From Endomicrobiia bacterium (GTDB lineage: Bacteria; Elusimicrobiota; Endomicrobiia; DTEH01), in contig JANXCA010000012.1 of assembly GCA_025060535.1 (NCBI GenBank), positions 1 to 34,234 of the forward strand: a DNA stretch of 34,234 nt, given 5' to 3'. Below the pieces are notes generated by a model. It saw only the letters and a program-made list of their open reading frames with translations. It was not told the origin of the DNA and made no database searches. Every line of letters starts with the position of its first letter. Position 1 is the first letter of the stretch. Shown here one piece after another: positions 18,333 through 24,534 of the stretch. The position numbers and the translations under genes were made by a program.

Positions 18333-19616
18333 ATGGATAATTTAATAATTTTAATTTTTATTTTAACTTATATATCTTTCGTAATAGTTCCTTCAAAAAG
18401 GTTATATGTCTCAGTAGGTTCTGCTTTACTTCTTACATTTTTATGTTTAGTTGGGTTTCAAAAATCTCCTCTTTATGGTATTGATATAAATGTCTTAAGT
18501 ATAATCATAGGTACACTTTTGATATCAAACTTGATAGTAGAAAGTGGAATTGCTGAATATATAGCAGAGAAAATTATTACAAAAACAAAAAATATAAAAT
18601 GGACAATATTAGTTCTTTGTATAACTACAGGATTAATATCAATGTTTTTAGAAAATGTTGCTACTTTAATAATTGTTTCTCCAATAGCGTTAGAGATATC
18701 TAAGAAATTAAATATAAATCCAACAAAGATAATATTTTCTTTAGCTATCTCAAGTAATCTCCAAGGTACAGCAACTTTGATAGGTGACCCTCCTAGTTTA
18801 CTATTAGCAGCAGCGACTGGAATGAATTTTTTAGATTTTTTCTTCTACAAAGGTAAACCATCTATATTTTTTGCTGTAGAACTCGGTGCAATAAGTTCAT
18901 TTATTGTTTTGTATTTTATATTTAGGAAAGAAAAACAAAATGATTTTAAAACTTTATCTACCTCTAAGGTAAAGTCTTGGATACCGTTTTATATATTATG
19001 TTTTAAAATTTTTTCTTTAATAGTTGTTTCAATTTTAACTTCTCACAATAAAGAAGGTGTATTTTTAACTTTCGCGGGTATAATTTGTTTAATATGTGGA
19101 ATCTTTGCTTTGTTAGTAAAAAAATTTGTTTTAAAAACGACTATTTCTGAAGGTTTAAAAAAACTTGACTGGGAGACAATTTTATTTTTAATAGGTATAT
19201 TTATTTTAGTAGAAAGTATAGAGATATCAGGGACGATTGAAAAATTTTGTGATTTTCTTTTGAAAACAATTGGTACAAATAAATTTATAATATATACAGT
19301 ATTTGTATTTTCAGCAGTATTAATTTCAGGTTTTGTAGACAATGTTCCATTTTTTTTAACTATGATACCTGTGGCAAAAATTATATCTTCAGAGTTAGGA
19401 ATATCTTTGGAACTTCTTTTGTTTGGGTTATTAATAGGTACTACTTTAGGAGGAAATATTACTCCTACAGGTGCTTCTGCTAATATTGTAGGTTGGGGAA
19501 TAGTTAAAAAAGAAGGGTATAATCCTTCATTTATTGATTTTGTAAAGATAGGATTGCCTTTTACTATTGCTGCTGTTTTGCCAACATACTTATTTATATG
19601 GTTTGTGTGGAAGTAA
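18333..19616 (+). CDS. ArsB/NhaD-family ion permease
   Basis: This 427-residue integral membrane protein belongs to the ion transporter superfamily containing arsenite exporter ArsB and Na+/H+ antiporter NhaD. Two inverted halves are visible: MFLENVATLIIVSPIALEI with LIGDPPSLLLA in the first, and SGFVDNVPFFLTMIPVAKII with GTTLGGNITPTGASANIVG in the second; the paired ENVAT/DNVPF and DPPS/NITP loops are the transport core. Roughly 11 to 12 helices. It starts 3 bases after the barrel gene, so it may be co-transcribed with the export cluster. No arsenic genes (arsR, arsC) are nearby, so Na+ or organic-anion transport is at least as likely; the substrate is unresolved. Confidence 0.85.
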   Translation: MDNLIILIFILTYISFVIVPSKRLYVSVGSALLLTFLCLVGFQKSPLYGIDINVLSIIIGTLLISNLIVESGIAEYIAEKIITKTKNIKWTILVLCITTGLISMFLENVATLIIVSPIALEISKKLNINPTKIIFSLAISSNLQGTATLIGDPPSLLLAAATGMNFLDFFFYKGKPSIFFAVELGAISSFIVLYFIFRKEKQNDFKTLSTSKVKSWIPFYILCFKIFSLIVVSILTSHNKEGVFLTFAGIICLICGIFALLVKKFVLKTTISEGLKKLDWETILFLIGIFILVESIEISGTIEKFCDFLLKTIGTNKFIIYTVFVFSAVLISGFVDNVPFFLTMIPVAKIISSELGISLELLLFGLLIGTTLGGNITPTGASANIVGWGIVKKEGYNPSFIDFVKIGLPFTIAAVLPTYLFIWFVWK

Positions 19617-19660
19617 TTAATATAAAGTGATAAATAAAATATTTAACAAGTTATATAAAG

Positions 19661-20236
19661 ATGAGAAATCTTTTTATTTGTGGATTTGTTTGTTTATTGT
19701 TAAATACATATATGCAAGCAGAGATTTATCTCTCATTTTTAGGTTGTAAGGACATAGATAAACAAAAAGTTTTTTCTGAAGTAAACAAAGTTTACTCTTT
19801 AGAAATTAAAGAACTAAATTCTTTAAAAGACATTGATTTTGCACATAATCCAAAAAGAAATCAATATTTAGCAGATAGAATTTTATCCGCACTGGAAAAT
19901 TTTCTTCCTAATTCAAATTGTGTTTTAGTTTTAGTAGTAGACAAAGATTTATACACAGAAGGTTTTAATTATATTTTTGGTTTAGCAGGCAAAAATGTAA
20001 GTGTTGTTTCTATCTATAGGTTTAAACCTTGCACGGTTGTTGATACTCAGAAAGAACAAAATCTGCTTACAGAAAGAACTATCAAGACAATAATTCATGA
20101 GATAGGTCATTGTTTTGGACTTTCACATTGTTTAAATCCTAAATGTGTAATGTATTTTTCAAATTGGGTAGGAGATACTGATAAAAAAGGCAAAGATTTT
20201 TGTACAAAATGTAAAAACAAAATTTTAAAAAAATAA
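19661..20236 (+). CDS. amzA: Archaemetzincin-family zinc metalloprotease with an N-terminal export signal
   Basis: Archaemetzincins are compact zinc proteases of the metzincin clan. The 191-residue product carries the full signature near residues 147-187: HEIGHCFGLSH with the catalytic glutamate, then a cysteine-rich tail NPKCVMYFSN, DFCTKCKNK; together these give the family's catalytic zinc site (three histidines) and its structural four-cysteine zinc site. The family is normally cytoplasmic, but here the first ~20 residues (MRNLFICGFVCLLLNTYMQA) look like a signal peptide with a possible cut after AQA-like MQA, before EIYLSFLG, where known members usually begin. No strong ribosome-binding site is seen. 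It ends the plus-strand run; an A/T-rich inverted repeat overlaps its stop. Confidence 0.85.
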   Translation: MRNLFICGFVCLLLNTYMQAEIYLSFLGCKDIDKQKVFSEVNKVYSLEIKELNSLKDIDFAHNPKRNQYLADRILSALENFLPNSNCVLVLVVDKDLYTEGFNYIFGLAGKNVSVVSIYRFKPCTVVDTQKEQNLLTERTIKTIIHEIGHCFGLSHCLNPKCVMYFSNWVGDTDKKGKDFCTKCKNKILKK

Positions 20237-20326
20237 CTTTTTAAATAAAAGAAAAAATAAATGTTTTAAGAATTTCAGTTACTAAGAAGGGTAATTTTAG
20301 ATGTTTTTATTGTAATAACTAATTTG

Positions 20327-20343
20327 TGTAAGATTATCTTACA
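20327..20343. repeat. Perfect 7-base inverted repeat with 3-base spacer
   Basis: TGTAAGA-TTA-TCTTACA. It has no T-run directly after it, so it does not look like a terminator; a dimeric repressor site or small RNA hairpin are both possible. Confidence 0.45.
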
Positions 20344-20475
20344 AAGAAATTTATACTAAATTTATATTTTATTAAATCCGGTAAAATTTTTTGTTCCTTG
20401 GATAAGAGATTGAAATAGTTTACAATAAATAATTTTTAGATGTATGTACTAATGGTTAAAGTTATGGTTTATTCT

Positions 20476-20504
20476 TTGACGATATATGATGAGTCTAACA
20501 TATA
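20476..20504 (+). promoter_or_regulatory. Candidate sigma-70-type promoter for the GYD-domain gene
   Basis: TTGACG (20476-20481) and CATATA (20499-20504) are 17 bases apart. A transcript from here would include the G/C-rich repeat in its leader, followed by the strong ribosome-binding site of the GYD-domain gene. Confidence 0.4.
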
Positions 20505-20533
20505 TGTAAAAGTCATAAAAAAGAAATAAATAC

Positions 20534-20553
20534 TCACCCAATGCGGGTATGGG
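20534..20553 (+). repeat. Copy 2 of the short G/C-rich repeat (CCCAATGCGGGT element)
   Basis: TCACCCAATGCGGGTATGGG, 18 of 20 bases identical to 16485-16504. It lies 36 bases before the ATG of the frameshifted GYD gene, in a predicted leader. Besides CCCA/TGGG pairing, ACCC and GGGT can pair around AATGC, so two alternative small hairpins are possible. Confidence 0.6.
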
Positions 20554-20589
20554 AGAATTTGAAATAACTAAAAAAAAGGAGGTGAAAAT

Positions 20590-20869
20590 ATGAAAAAATT
20601 TGTTATGTTAGGTAGGTATTCTTTAGAAGCTATAAAAAAATATCTCATCATCAAGGACTAAGAAAGTTTTAGAGATAATAAAAAACAACAAGGGAAAAGT
20701 TGATGCAATGTATGCTTTGTTAGGTAGTTATGATTTAATGTTTATAGTTGAGTTCCCAAGTGATAAAGAAGCAATTAAAACATCTGTAGAGATAACAAAA
20801 TTAACAGGTATTTCTTTTACTACATCTGTAGCGATAGAAGTGGATGAGTTTGATAAGTTGGTGTGTTAA
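20590..20869 (+). pseudogene. GYD-domain protein, frameshifted at a run of seven A
   Basis: Read straight, the frame stops after 23 residues (MKKFVMLGRYSLEAIKKYLI...). Removing one base from the A7 run at 20634-20640 gives one continuous 92-residue product: the N-terminus runs on into ISSSRTKKVLEIIKNNKGKV, then MYALLGSYDLMFIVEFPSD and ITGISFTTSVAIEVDEFDKL-like ending. This matches the small GYD-domain family (about 95 residues, conserved GxYD), whose function is not established. An excellent ribosome-binding site (AAAGGAGGTGA, about 20575-20584) and a plausible promoter precede it, and the downstream frame is fully preserved with no other lesion. This suggests a sequencing or assembly error, recent inactivation, or slippage on the A-run, rather than old decay. 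Confidence 0.75.
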
Positions 20870-20887
20870 ATAAAATTTATATTTGAC

Positions 20888-20916
20888 TTGAAGTTTTAAA
20901 ATTTTTTTGTTAAAAT
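20888..20916 (+). promoter_or_regulatory. Candidate promoter for tRNA-Met
   Basis: TTGAAG (20888-20893) and TAAAAT (20911-20916) are separated by 17 bases; the -10 box ends 15 bases before the mature tRNA start. The same TTGAA-type -35 recurs before several other genes in this window. Confidence 0.5.
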
Positions 20917-20931
20917 AAATTTTAAATTAGT

Positions 20932-21006
20932 GGCGGTGTAGCTCAGTTGGTCCAGAGCAGCGGAATCATAATCCGCGTGTCGGGGGTTCAAGTCCCTCCA
21001 CCGCCA
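20932..21006 (+). tRNA. tRNA-Met (anticodon CAT), elongator type
   Basis: The cloverleaf folds completely: acceptor GGCGGTG/CACCGCC with discriminator A, D arm GCTC/GAGC with a 10-base loop, anticodon arm GCGGA/TCCGC with loop ATCATAA (anticodon CAT), 5-base variable loop and T arm GGGGG/CCCTC (one G-T pair) around TTCAAGT. The paired G1-C72 rules out the initiator form. The body resembles elongator tRNA-Met rather than the CAT-bearing tRNA-Ile2, though the latter cannot be fully excluded. The CCA end is not encoded and must be added after transcription. Confidence 0.95.
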
Positions 21007-21071
21007 ATTATCTTTTCTAATAAATTTATCTTTCAAACAAATATATCTTTTTTTGTCGATATTGACTCTTC

Positions 21072-22214
21072 TTATATATATAAACTGAAATTTACATAGA
21101 ATTTTATTGCCTCTAAAACATCTTTTATATTTATATGTTCGTTGTCTTGATGAGCTAAAAATGGATTTCCAGGTCCAAATCCTATTGTAGGGATATTATA
21201 GTTTGCCATTGTGATTGACCCATTTGTACAAAACTGCCATAAGATAGGTTTTGCTTCTTTCTTGAAAGAAAGTTGATATATTTCCTTTGCAAGTTTCAAA
21301 AGGTTATGATTTTCATCTAATACCCATGCTTTAAAAAATCTGTGTAGAGGTTGAAATTTAAAATTTTTGAGATTTTTCACAATATAATTTTTGATAGAAT
21401 TTTCAGTTTCACCTAATACGCTTCTATAATCTATATATATAGAGCATTCATAAGGGATGCTATTTAAAGAATTAGTTTTTGATTCTATATAAGTTATAGT
21501 ATAAACTGGCTCTCCCAATATAGATGGTTTGAAATTTTTATTTTTTGTTTCAATTAATTTTTTAATTAAAGGATATCCTAAATATATTGCATTCTTTCCT
21601 AAATGAGGTAATGAAGAATGTGATGTTTTGCCTAAAAATGTAAGTTTAACACTCCATTTTCCTTTATGACCATATACTATTTTTAAATCTGATGGCTCAC
21701 ATATTATACAATATCTTGGTTTTGTGTATTTTAAAATTTCTTCTATTCCCTTAGCAGAGGAATCCTCTTCATTTGAAGAAAAAGAAAAAGCTAAAGGAGG
21801 GGTTTTTATTTGAAATTTATTTAAGAATAAAAAGCAAAAAATTAACGAGGTTATAGATCCTTTATCATCACAACTTCCCCTTCCATATATCTTTCCACTT
21901 AAAAATTTACCACTAAATGGAGGTACTAACCACTTCTCTGTGTGTTCTGCTGGGACGGTATCTAAATGAGCATCATATAGGAGTTTTATGTCTTGATGGT
22001 TAGAGAAAGCGTAAAGTAAAATTAAGTTATTTTTTATTATTTTTATTTTTGAATTTTTAGTAAGTTTCTGGTGATTTATATAGTTTGTTATAAATTTAAC
22101 TAATTCTTTTTCACAATTAGAATAACTTTTTATTTTTACTATAGCAGATAAAAAGTATATAATCTTTTGAAGGTTTGTTTTTAAAAATTTATTTAATTTT
22201 TTTTCTATATCCAT
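21072..22214 (-). CDS. M20-family metallopeptidase (ArgE/DapE-like)
   Basis: Zinc-dependent amidohydrolase of the ArgE/DapE/CPG2 family, which cleaves acyl-amino acids or small peptides in the cytoplasm. Metal-site motifs are clear: DAHLDTVP (H83, D85), GRGSCDDKGS (bridging Asp 116/117) and SSNEED (catalytic and metal Glu 149/150). The dimerisation (lid) domain begins near YGHKGKWSVKLTFLGKTSHSS, and a late IGFGPGN...AHQDNEHI block supplies the final histidine ligand. At 380 residues the length is normal. The exact substrate cannot be told. No Shine-Dalgarno is visible; a good promoter sits 7 bases before the ATG, suggesting a leaderless mRNA. It is divergent from the next operon and convergent with the tRNA. 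Confidence 0.9.
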   Translation of the reverse strand: MDIEKKLNKFLKTNLQKIIYFLSAIVKIKSYSNCEKELVKFITNYINHQKLTKNSKIKIIKNNLILLYAFSNHQDIKLLYDAHLDTVPAEHTEKWLVPPFSGKFLSGKIYGRGSCDDKGSITSLIFCFLFLNKFQIKTPPLAFSFSSNEEDSSAKGIEEILKYTKPRYCIICEPSDLKIVYGHKGKWSVKLTFLGKTSHSSLPHLGKNAIYLGYPLIKKLIETKNKNFKPSILGEPVYTITYIESKTNSLNSIPYECSIYIDYRSVLGETENSIKNYIVKNLKNFKFQPLHRFFKAWVLDENHNLLKLAKEIYQLSFKKEAKPILWQFCTNGSITMANYNIPTIGFGPGNPFLAHQDNEHINIKDVLEAIKFYVNFSLYI

Positions 22215-22218
22215 AGTT

Positions 22219-22232
22219 TTTTCTATAGAAAA
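22219..22232. repeat. 14-base perfect palindrome over the M20 peptidase promoter
   Basis: TTTTCTATAGAAAA is perfectly self-complementary and covers the predicted -10 box of the M20 gene, five bases before its start codon. It could bind a dimeric regulator that blocks transcription of that gene. Confidence 0.4.
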
Positions 22233-22250
22233 TTTTTATCCCGATTTCAA
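22222..22250 (-). promoter_or_regulatory. Candidate promoter of the M20 peptidase gene, leaderless
   Basis: On the minus strand TTGAAA (22250-22245), 17 bases, then TATAGA (22227-22222). Only 7 bases separate the -10 box from the ATG at 22214, so transcription should start at or next to the start codon. Confidence 0.55.
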
Positions 22251-22253
22251 ATA

Positions 22254-22282
22254 TTGAATTTTAAAAATAAAAAAAGTATTAA
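22254..22282 (+). promoter_or_regulatory. Candidate promoter of the coiled-coil/DUF39/addAB operon, leaderless
   Basis: TTGAAT (22254-22259), 17 bases, TATTAA (22277-22282), then 7 bases to the ATG at 22290. The -35 box is back to back with that of the M20 gene (3 bases apart). It also explains an in-frame TTG at 22254, which is part of the promoter rather than a start codon. Confidence 0.55.
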
Positions 22283-22289
22283 CAAACAT

Positions 22290-22829
22290 ATGTTAAACTT
22301 TAAAAATTTATTTTCTGATCCATTAATTACTATATCAATAATTATTGCATCTGTTTCAACTTTTTTGATTATTGTTTTGGGATATTACTACAAAAGATTA
22401 AAAGAAAAACAGATAATAGATGAAACATTTCAAGCAGAACAAGTAAAAGAAAAAAAACAGCCAAAGAGTAGTTCTGAAGAGAGTAATTTTACTGATAAAT
22501 TTTCAAAGCCAGCTATTTCTCAACAAAATTACGAGATAATAATTGCTCATTTAAATGAGTTGTCTTCACAGCTGAATAATTTAACCAGTTATGTTAAAGA
22601 TCTTAACTCAGTTGTTAATTCTTTTAAAAATACAAAGGTTTCTGATGAAGTTGAAGGTTATTCTATATCTCCAGATATAATTTCAAGATTAATAAACACA
22701 TTAGAAAAACTTCAACAGGAAATATCAAACTTAAAAAATAAAACAGAAAACTCATCCTCTTCATTAGAGGAGATTAATATAAAACTGGATAACTTATTAA
22801 AACTTTTATCTACAATTCTTCAACAATGA
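22290..22829 (+). CDS. Membrane-anchored coiled-coil protein
   Basis: Unrecognised protein of 179 residues. A single hydrophobic segment (about residues 9-33, PLITISIIIASVSTFLIIVLGYYY) is followed by a charged, serine-rich linker and then a long predicted coiled coil with regularly spaced leucines (LNELSSQLNNLTSYVKDLN, INTLEKLQQEISNLKNKTE, INIKLDNLLKLLSTIL). The positive-inside rule (KRLKEK right after the helix) puts the coiled coil in the cytoplasm. ATG at 22290 is used because a strong promoter ends 7 bases before it. The next gene starts within the last 4 bases. A scaffold or complex-forming role is inferred only from its shape. Confidence 0.7.
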   Translation: MLNFKNLFSDPLITISIIIASVSTFLIIVLGYYYKRLKEKQIIDETFQAEQVKEKKQPKSSSEESNFTDKFSKPAISQQNYEIIIAHLNELSSQLNNLTSYVKDLNSVVNSFKNTKVSDEVEGYSISPDIISRLINTLEKLQQEISNLKNKTENSSSSLEEINIKLDNLLKLLSTILQQ

Positions 22830-23314
22830 AATTAAGTTGGTTAAAAGTATTAATAGTCTTAAATGTTTTAATAGTTATGACTTCATTAGGAGTGATTTAT
22901 TTTAGATATTCAGAGTTATCCAGGACTTCGCAATCTCTTTCTATTTCCTCAATAGATAAAGAGGAATCATTGGTTACACACCAAGCTAATTCGCAGTCTG
23001 ATCTAAAAGAGAGCACTTTTTCTGTTTTAAGTAACGAATCATCTTTTGTGTCATTGCCCAAAATAAGAAGACCTAAGTTTGTTTATTTTTCTTCAAAAGC
23101 TAAAAAAGTTGCTTTAATTGGAGATTTTAATGATTGGATACCTACTCCAATGAAGAAAGTATCTTCATCCAAGTGGGAGCTTACTTTAGAAATTCCTGAA
23201 GGGAGATATTTATATAATTTTTTAGTTGATGGAAAAATAGTATTAGATCCTAACAATAAACTTTCTGAAATATCAAAAGAAGGATTTAAAAGTTCAGTTT
23301 TAGATTTAAGATGA
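22826..23314 (+). CDS. Membrane-anchored protein with AMPK-type glycogen-binding domain (CBM48)
   Basis: The 162-residue product has an N-terminal membrane helix (about 6-26, VLIVLNVLIVMTSLGVIYF), a ~50-residue serine-rich linker and a C-terminal early-set domain: PKFVYFSSKAKKVALIGDFNDW, then PMKKVSSSKWELTLEIPEGRY and LYNFLVDGKIVLDPNN. This is the pattern of the CBM48/AMPK beta-type domain, with the conserved GDFNDW turn, the downstream W and the YNFLVDG strand. Such domains bind glycogen or related glucans, but here there is no attached enzyme. Orientation is ambiguous: few charges flank the helix. ATGA overlaps link it to the genes on both sides. Binding to glucan is a family inference; some such domains act only in protein contacts. 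Confidence 0.8.
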   Translation: MKLSWLKVLIVLNVLIVMTSLGVIYFRYSELSRTSQSLSISSIDKEESLVTHQANSQSDLKESTFSVLSNESSFVSLPKIRRPKFVYFSSKAKKVALIGDFNDWIPTPMKKVSSSKWELTLEIPEGRYLYNFLVDGKIVLDPNNKLSEISKEGFKSSVLDLR

Positions 23315-24501
23315 AAACTATAGAAGAAATTAATGAGAAAATAAAACAAGGTAAAGTTGTAGTTTTAACTGCTGAGGAGATGATAGAGTTGGTAAGAGAA
23401 AAAGGTGTAAAAGAAGCTGCAAAGCAAGTTGATGTTGTGACTACAGGTACATTTGGTCCTATGTGTTCTTCTGGTATTTATTTAAATTTAGGCCATACTA
23501 AACCAAGAATAAAAATTGGTGGAGGTAAATGTTATTTAAATAGTGTAGAGTGTTATGCTGGTTTTGCTGCGGTAGATATAATGTTGGGAGCTACAGCTTT
23601 ACCTGAAGGAGATTTAAGAAATAAAGAGTATCCTGGAGAATTTAGATATGGTGGAGGTCATGTAATTCAGGAACTTGTAGAAGGAAAAGAAGTTGAACTT
23701 GTTGCAGAAGGTTATGGAACGGATTGTTATCCAAGGAGATATATAAAGACCTTTATAAGTCTCAAAAAGATAAATGAAGCAGTATTATTTAATATAAGAA
23801 ACTGTTATCAAAATTATAATGTTGCTGTTAATTTATCCGACAGGCCTATCTACACATATTTAGGGATGTTAAAACCAAATTTAGGTAATGCTAATTTTTG
23901 CTCTGCGGGTCAGTTATCTCCTTTGTTAAAGGATCCTTATTATAAAACAATAGGTATAGGTACAAAAATTTTTTTAGGTGGAGGTATTGGATATGTAGCT
24001 TGGTGGGGAACGCAACATAATCCTGAAGTTCCAAGAACTGAATTAGGTATTCCTAAATTCCCAGCGGGGACTTTAGCTGTGATTGGAGATTTAAAACAGA
24101 TGTCTTCGGAGTTTTTGGTAGGAGTTTCAATTGTGGGATATGGTGTTTCTTTAGCGGTTGGGGTGGGAGTTCCTATACCTATATTAAATGAAGAAATAGC
24201 CAGATGGACTGCTGTTTCAGATGAAGAAATATTTGCACCTGTTGTAGATTATAGTAAAGATTATCCAGAAGTTACTGGGAAACCTCCATTATGTTTTGTT
24301 TCATATAAACAACTTCGTTTAGGAGAGATAGAAATTGCTGGTAAGAAAGTACCTACAGGTTCTCTTTCAAGTTATGCTAAAGCTAAAAAGATAGCAACAA
24401 TTTTAAAAAATTGGATAAAGAGTGGTAAATTTTTTCTTACTAAACCTGTTGCAAAACTTCCTTCTGTAGGAGAAGGTGTAAAATATAAGTTTCTTAGCTA
24501 A
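23311..24501 (+). CDS. Homocysteine biosynthesis protein, DUF39 (aspartate semialdehyde sulfurtransferase family)
   Basis: Members of this family in methanogens and anaerobic bacteria help convert aspartate semialdehyde to homocysteine without the usual O-acyl-homoserine route. The product has 396 residues and the family's glycine-rich blocks: TTGTFGPMCSSGIYLNLGH, KIGGGKCYLN, ECYAG, FRYGGGHVIQELV, AEGYGTDCYPRRY and GGGIGYVAWWGTQHNP. Cysteines C52 and C139 fit the two reported functional cysteines of the archaeal enzyme by position; that match is inferred. It lacks C-terminal CBS domains and no ferredoxin-type partner gene is next to it. Its ATG overlaps the CBM48 gene stop. Confidence 0.88.
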   Translation: MKTIEEINEKIKQGKVVVLTAEEMIELVREKGVKEAAKQVDVVTTGTFGPMCSSGIYLNLGHTKPRIKIGGGKCYLNSVECYAGFAAVDIMLGATALPEGDLRNKEYPGEFRYGGGHVIQELVEGKEVELVAEGYGTDCYPRRYIKTFISLKKINEAVLFNIRNCYQNYNVAVNLSDRPIYTYLGMLKPNLGNANFCSAGQLSPLLKDPYYKTIGIGTKIFLGGGIGYVAWWGTQHNPEVPRTELGIPKFPAGTLAVIGDLKQMSSEFLVGVSIVGYGVSLAVGVGVPIPILNEEIARWTAVSDEEIFAPVVDYSKDYPEVTGKPPLCFVSYKQLRLGEIEIAGKKVPTGSLSSYAKAKKIATILKNWIKSGKFFLTKPVAKLPSVGEGVKYKFLS

Positions 24502-24534
24502 GAATTTCTTCTAAATTTTTCTTGCCGTCTAAAT

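Larger units (their letters stand above)
20237..20575. other. Intergenic region, about 340 bases without a gene
   Basis: The largest stretch without coding sequence in the window. All frames are broken by frequent stops and I see no remnant of a gene. It holds a perfect 7-base inverted repeat (20327-20343), a candidate promoter (20476-20504) and copy 2 of the G/C-rich repeat (20534-20553). No RNA family was recognised by eye; an unannotated small RNA is possible but unsupported. Confidence 0.6.

Noticed and set aside
18333-19616. Calling the permease an arsenite exporter (arsB).
   Set aside because: No arsR, arsC or arsA neighbours, and the family covers Na+/H+ antiport and organic anion transport, so the substrate was left open.
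20221-20250. A/T-only inverted repeat around the archaemetzincin stop (TTTAAAAA...TTTTTAAA) as a terminator.
   Set aside because: No G/C pairs in the stem and similar A/T palindromes arise often in this DNA; not supported as an intrinsic terminator.
22254-22289. In-frame TTG start that would lengthen the coiled-coil protein by 12 residues.
   Set aside because: The TTG is the first half of the predicted -35 box, and the added residues would be encoded by promoter DNA with no ribosome-binding site.
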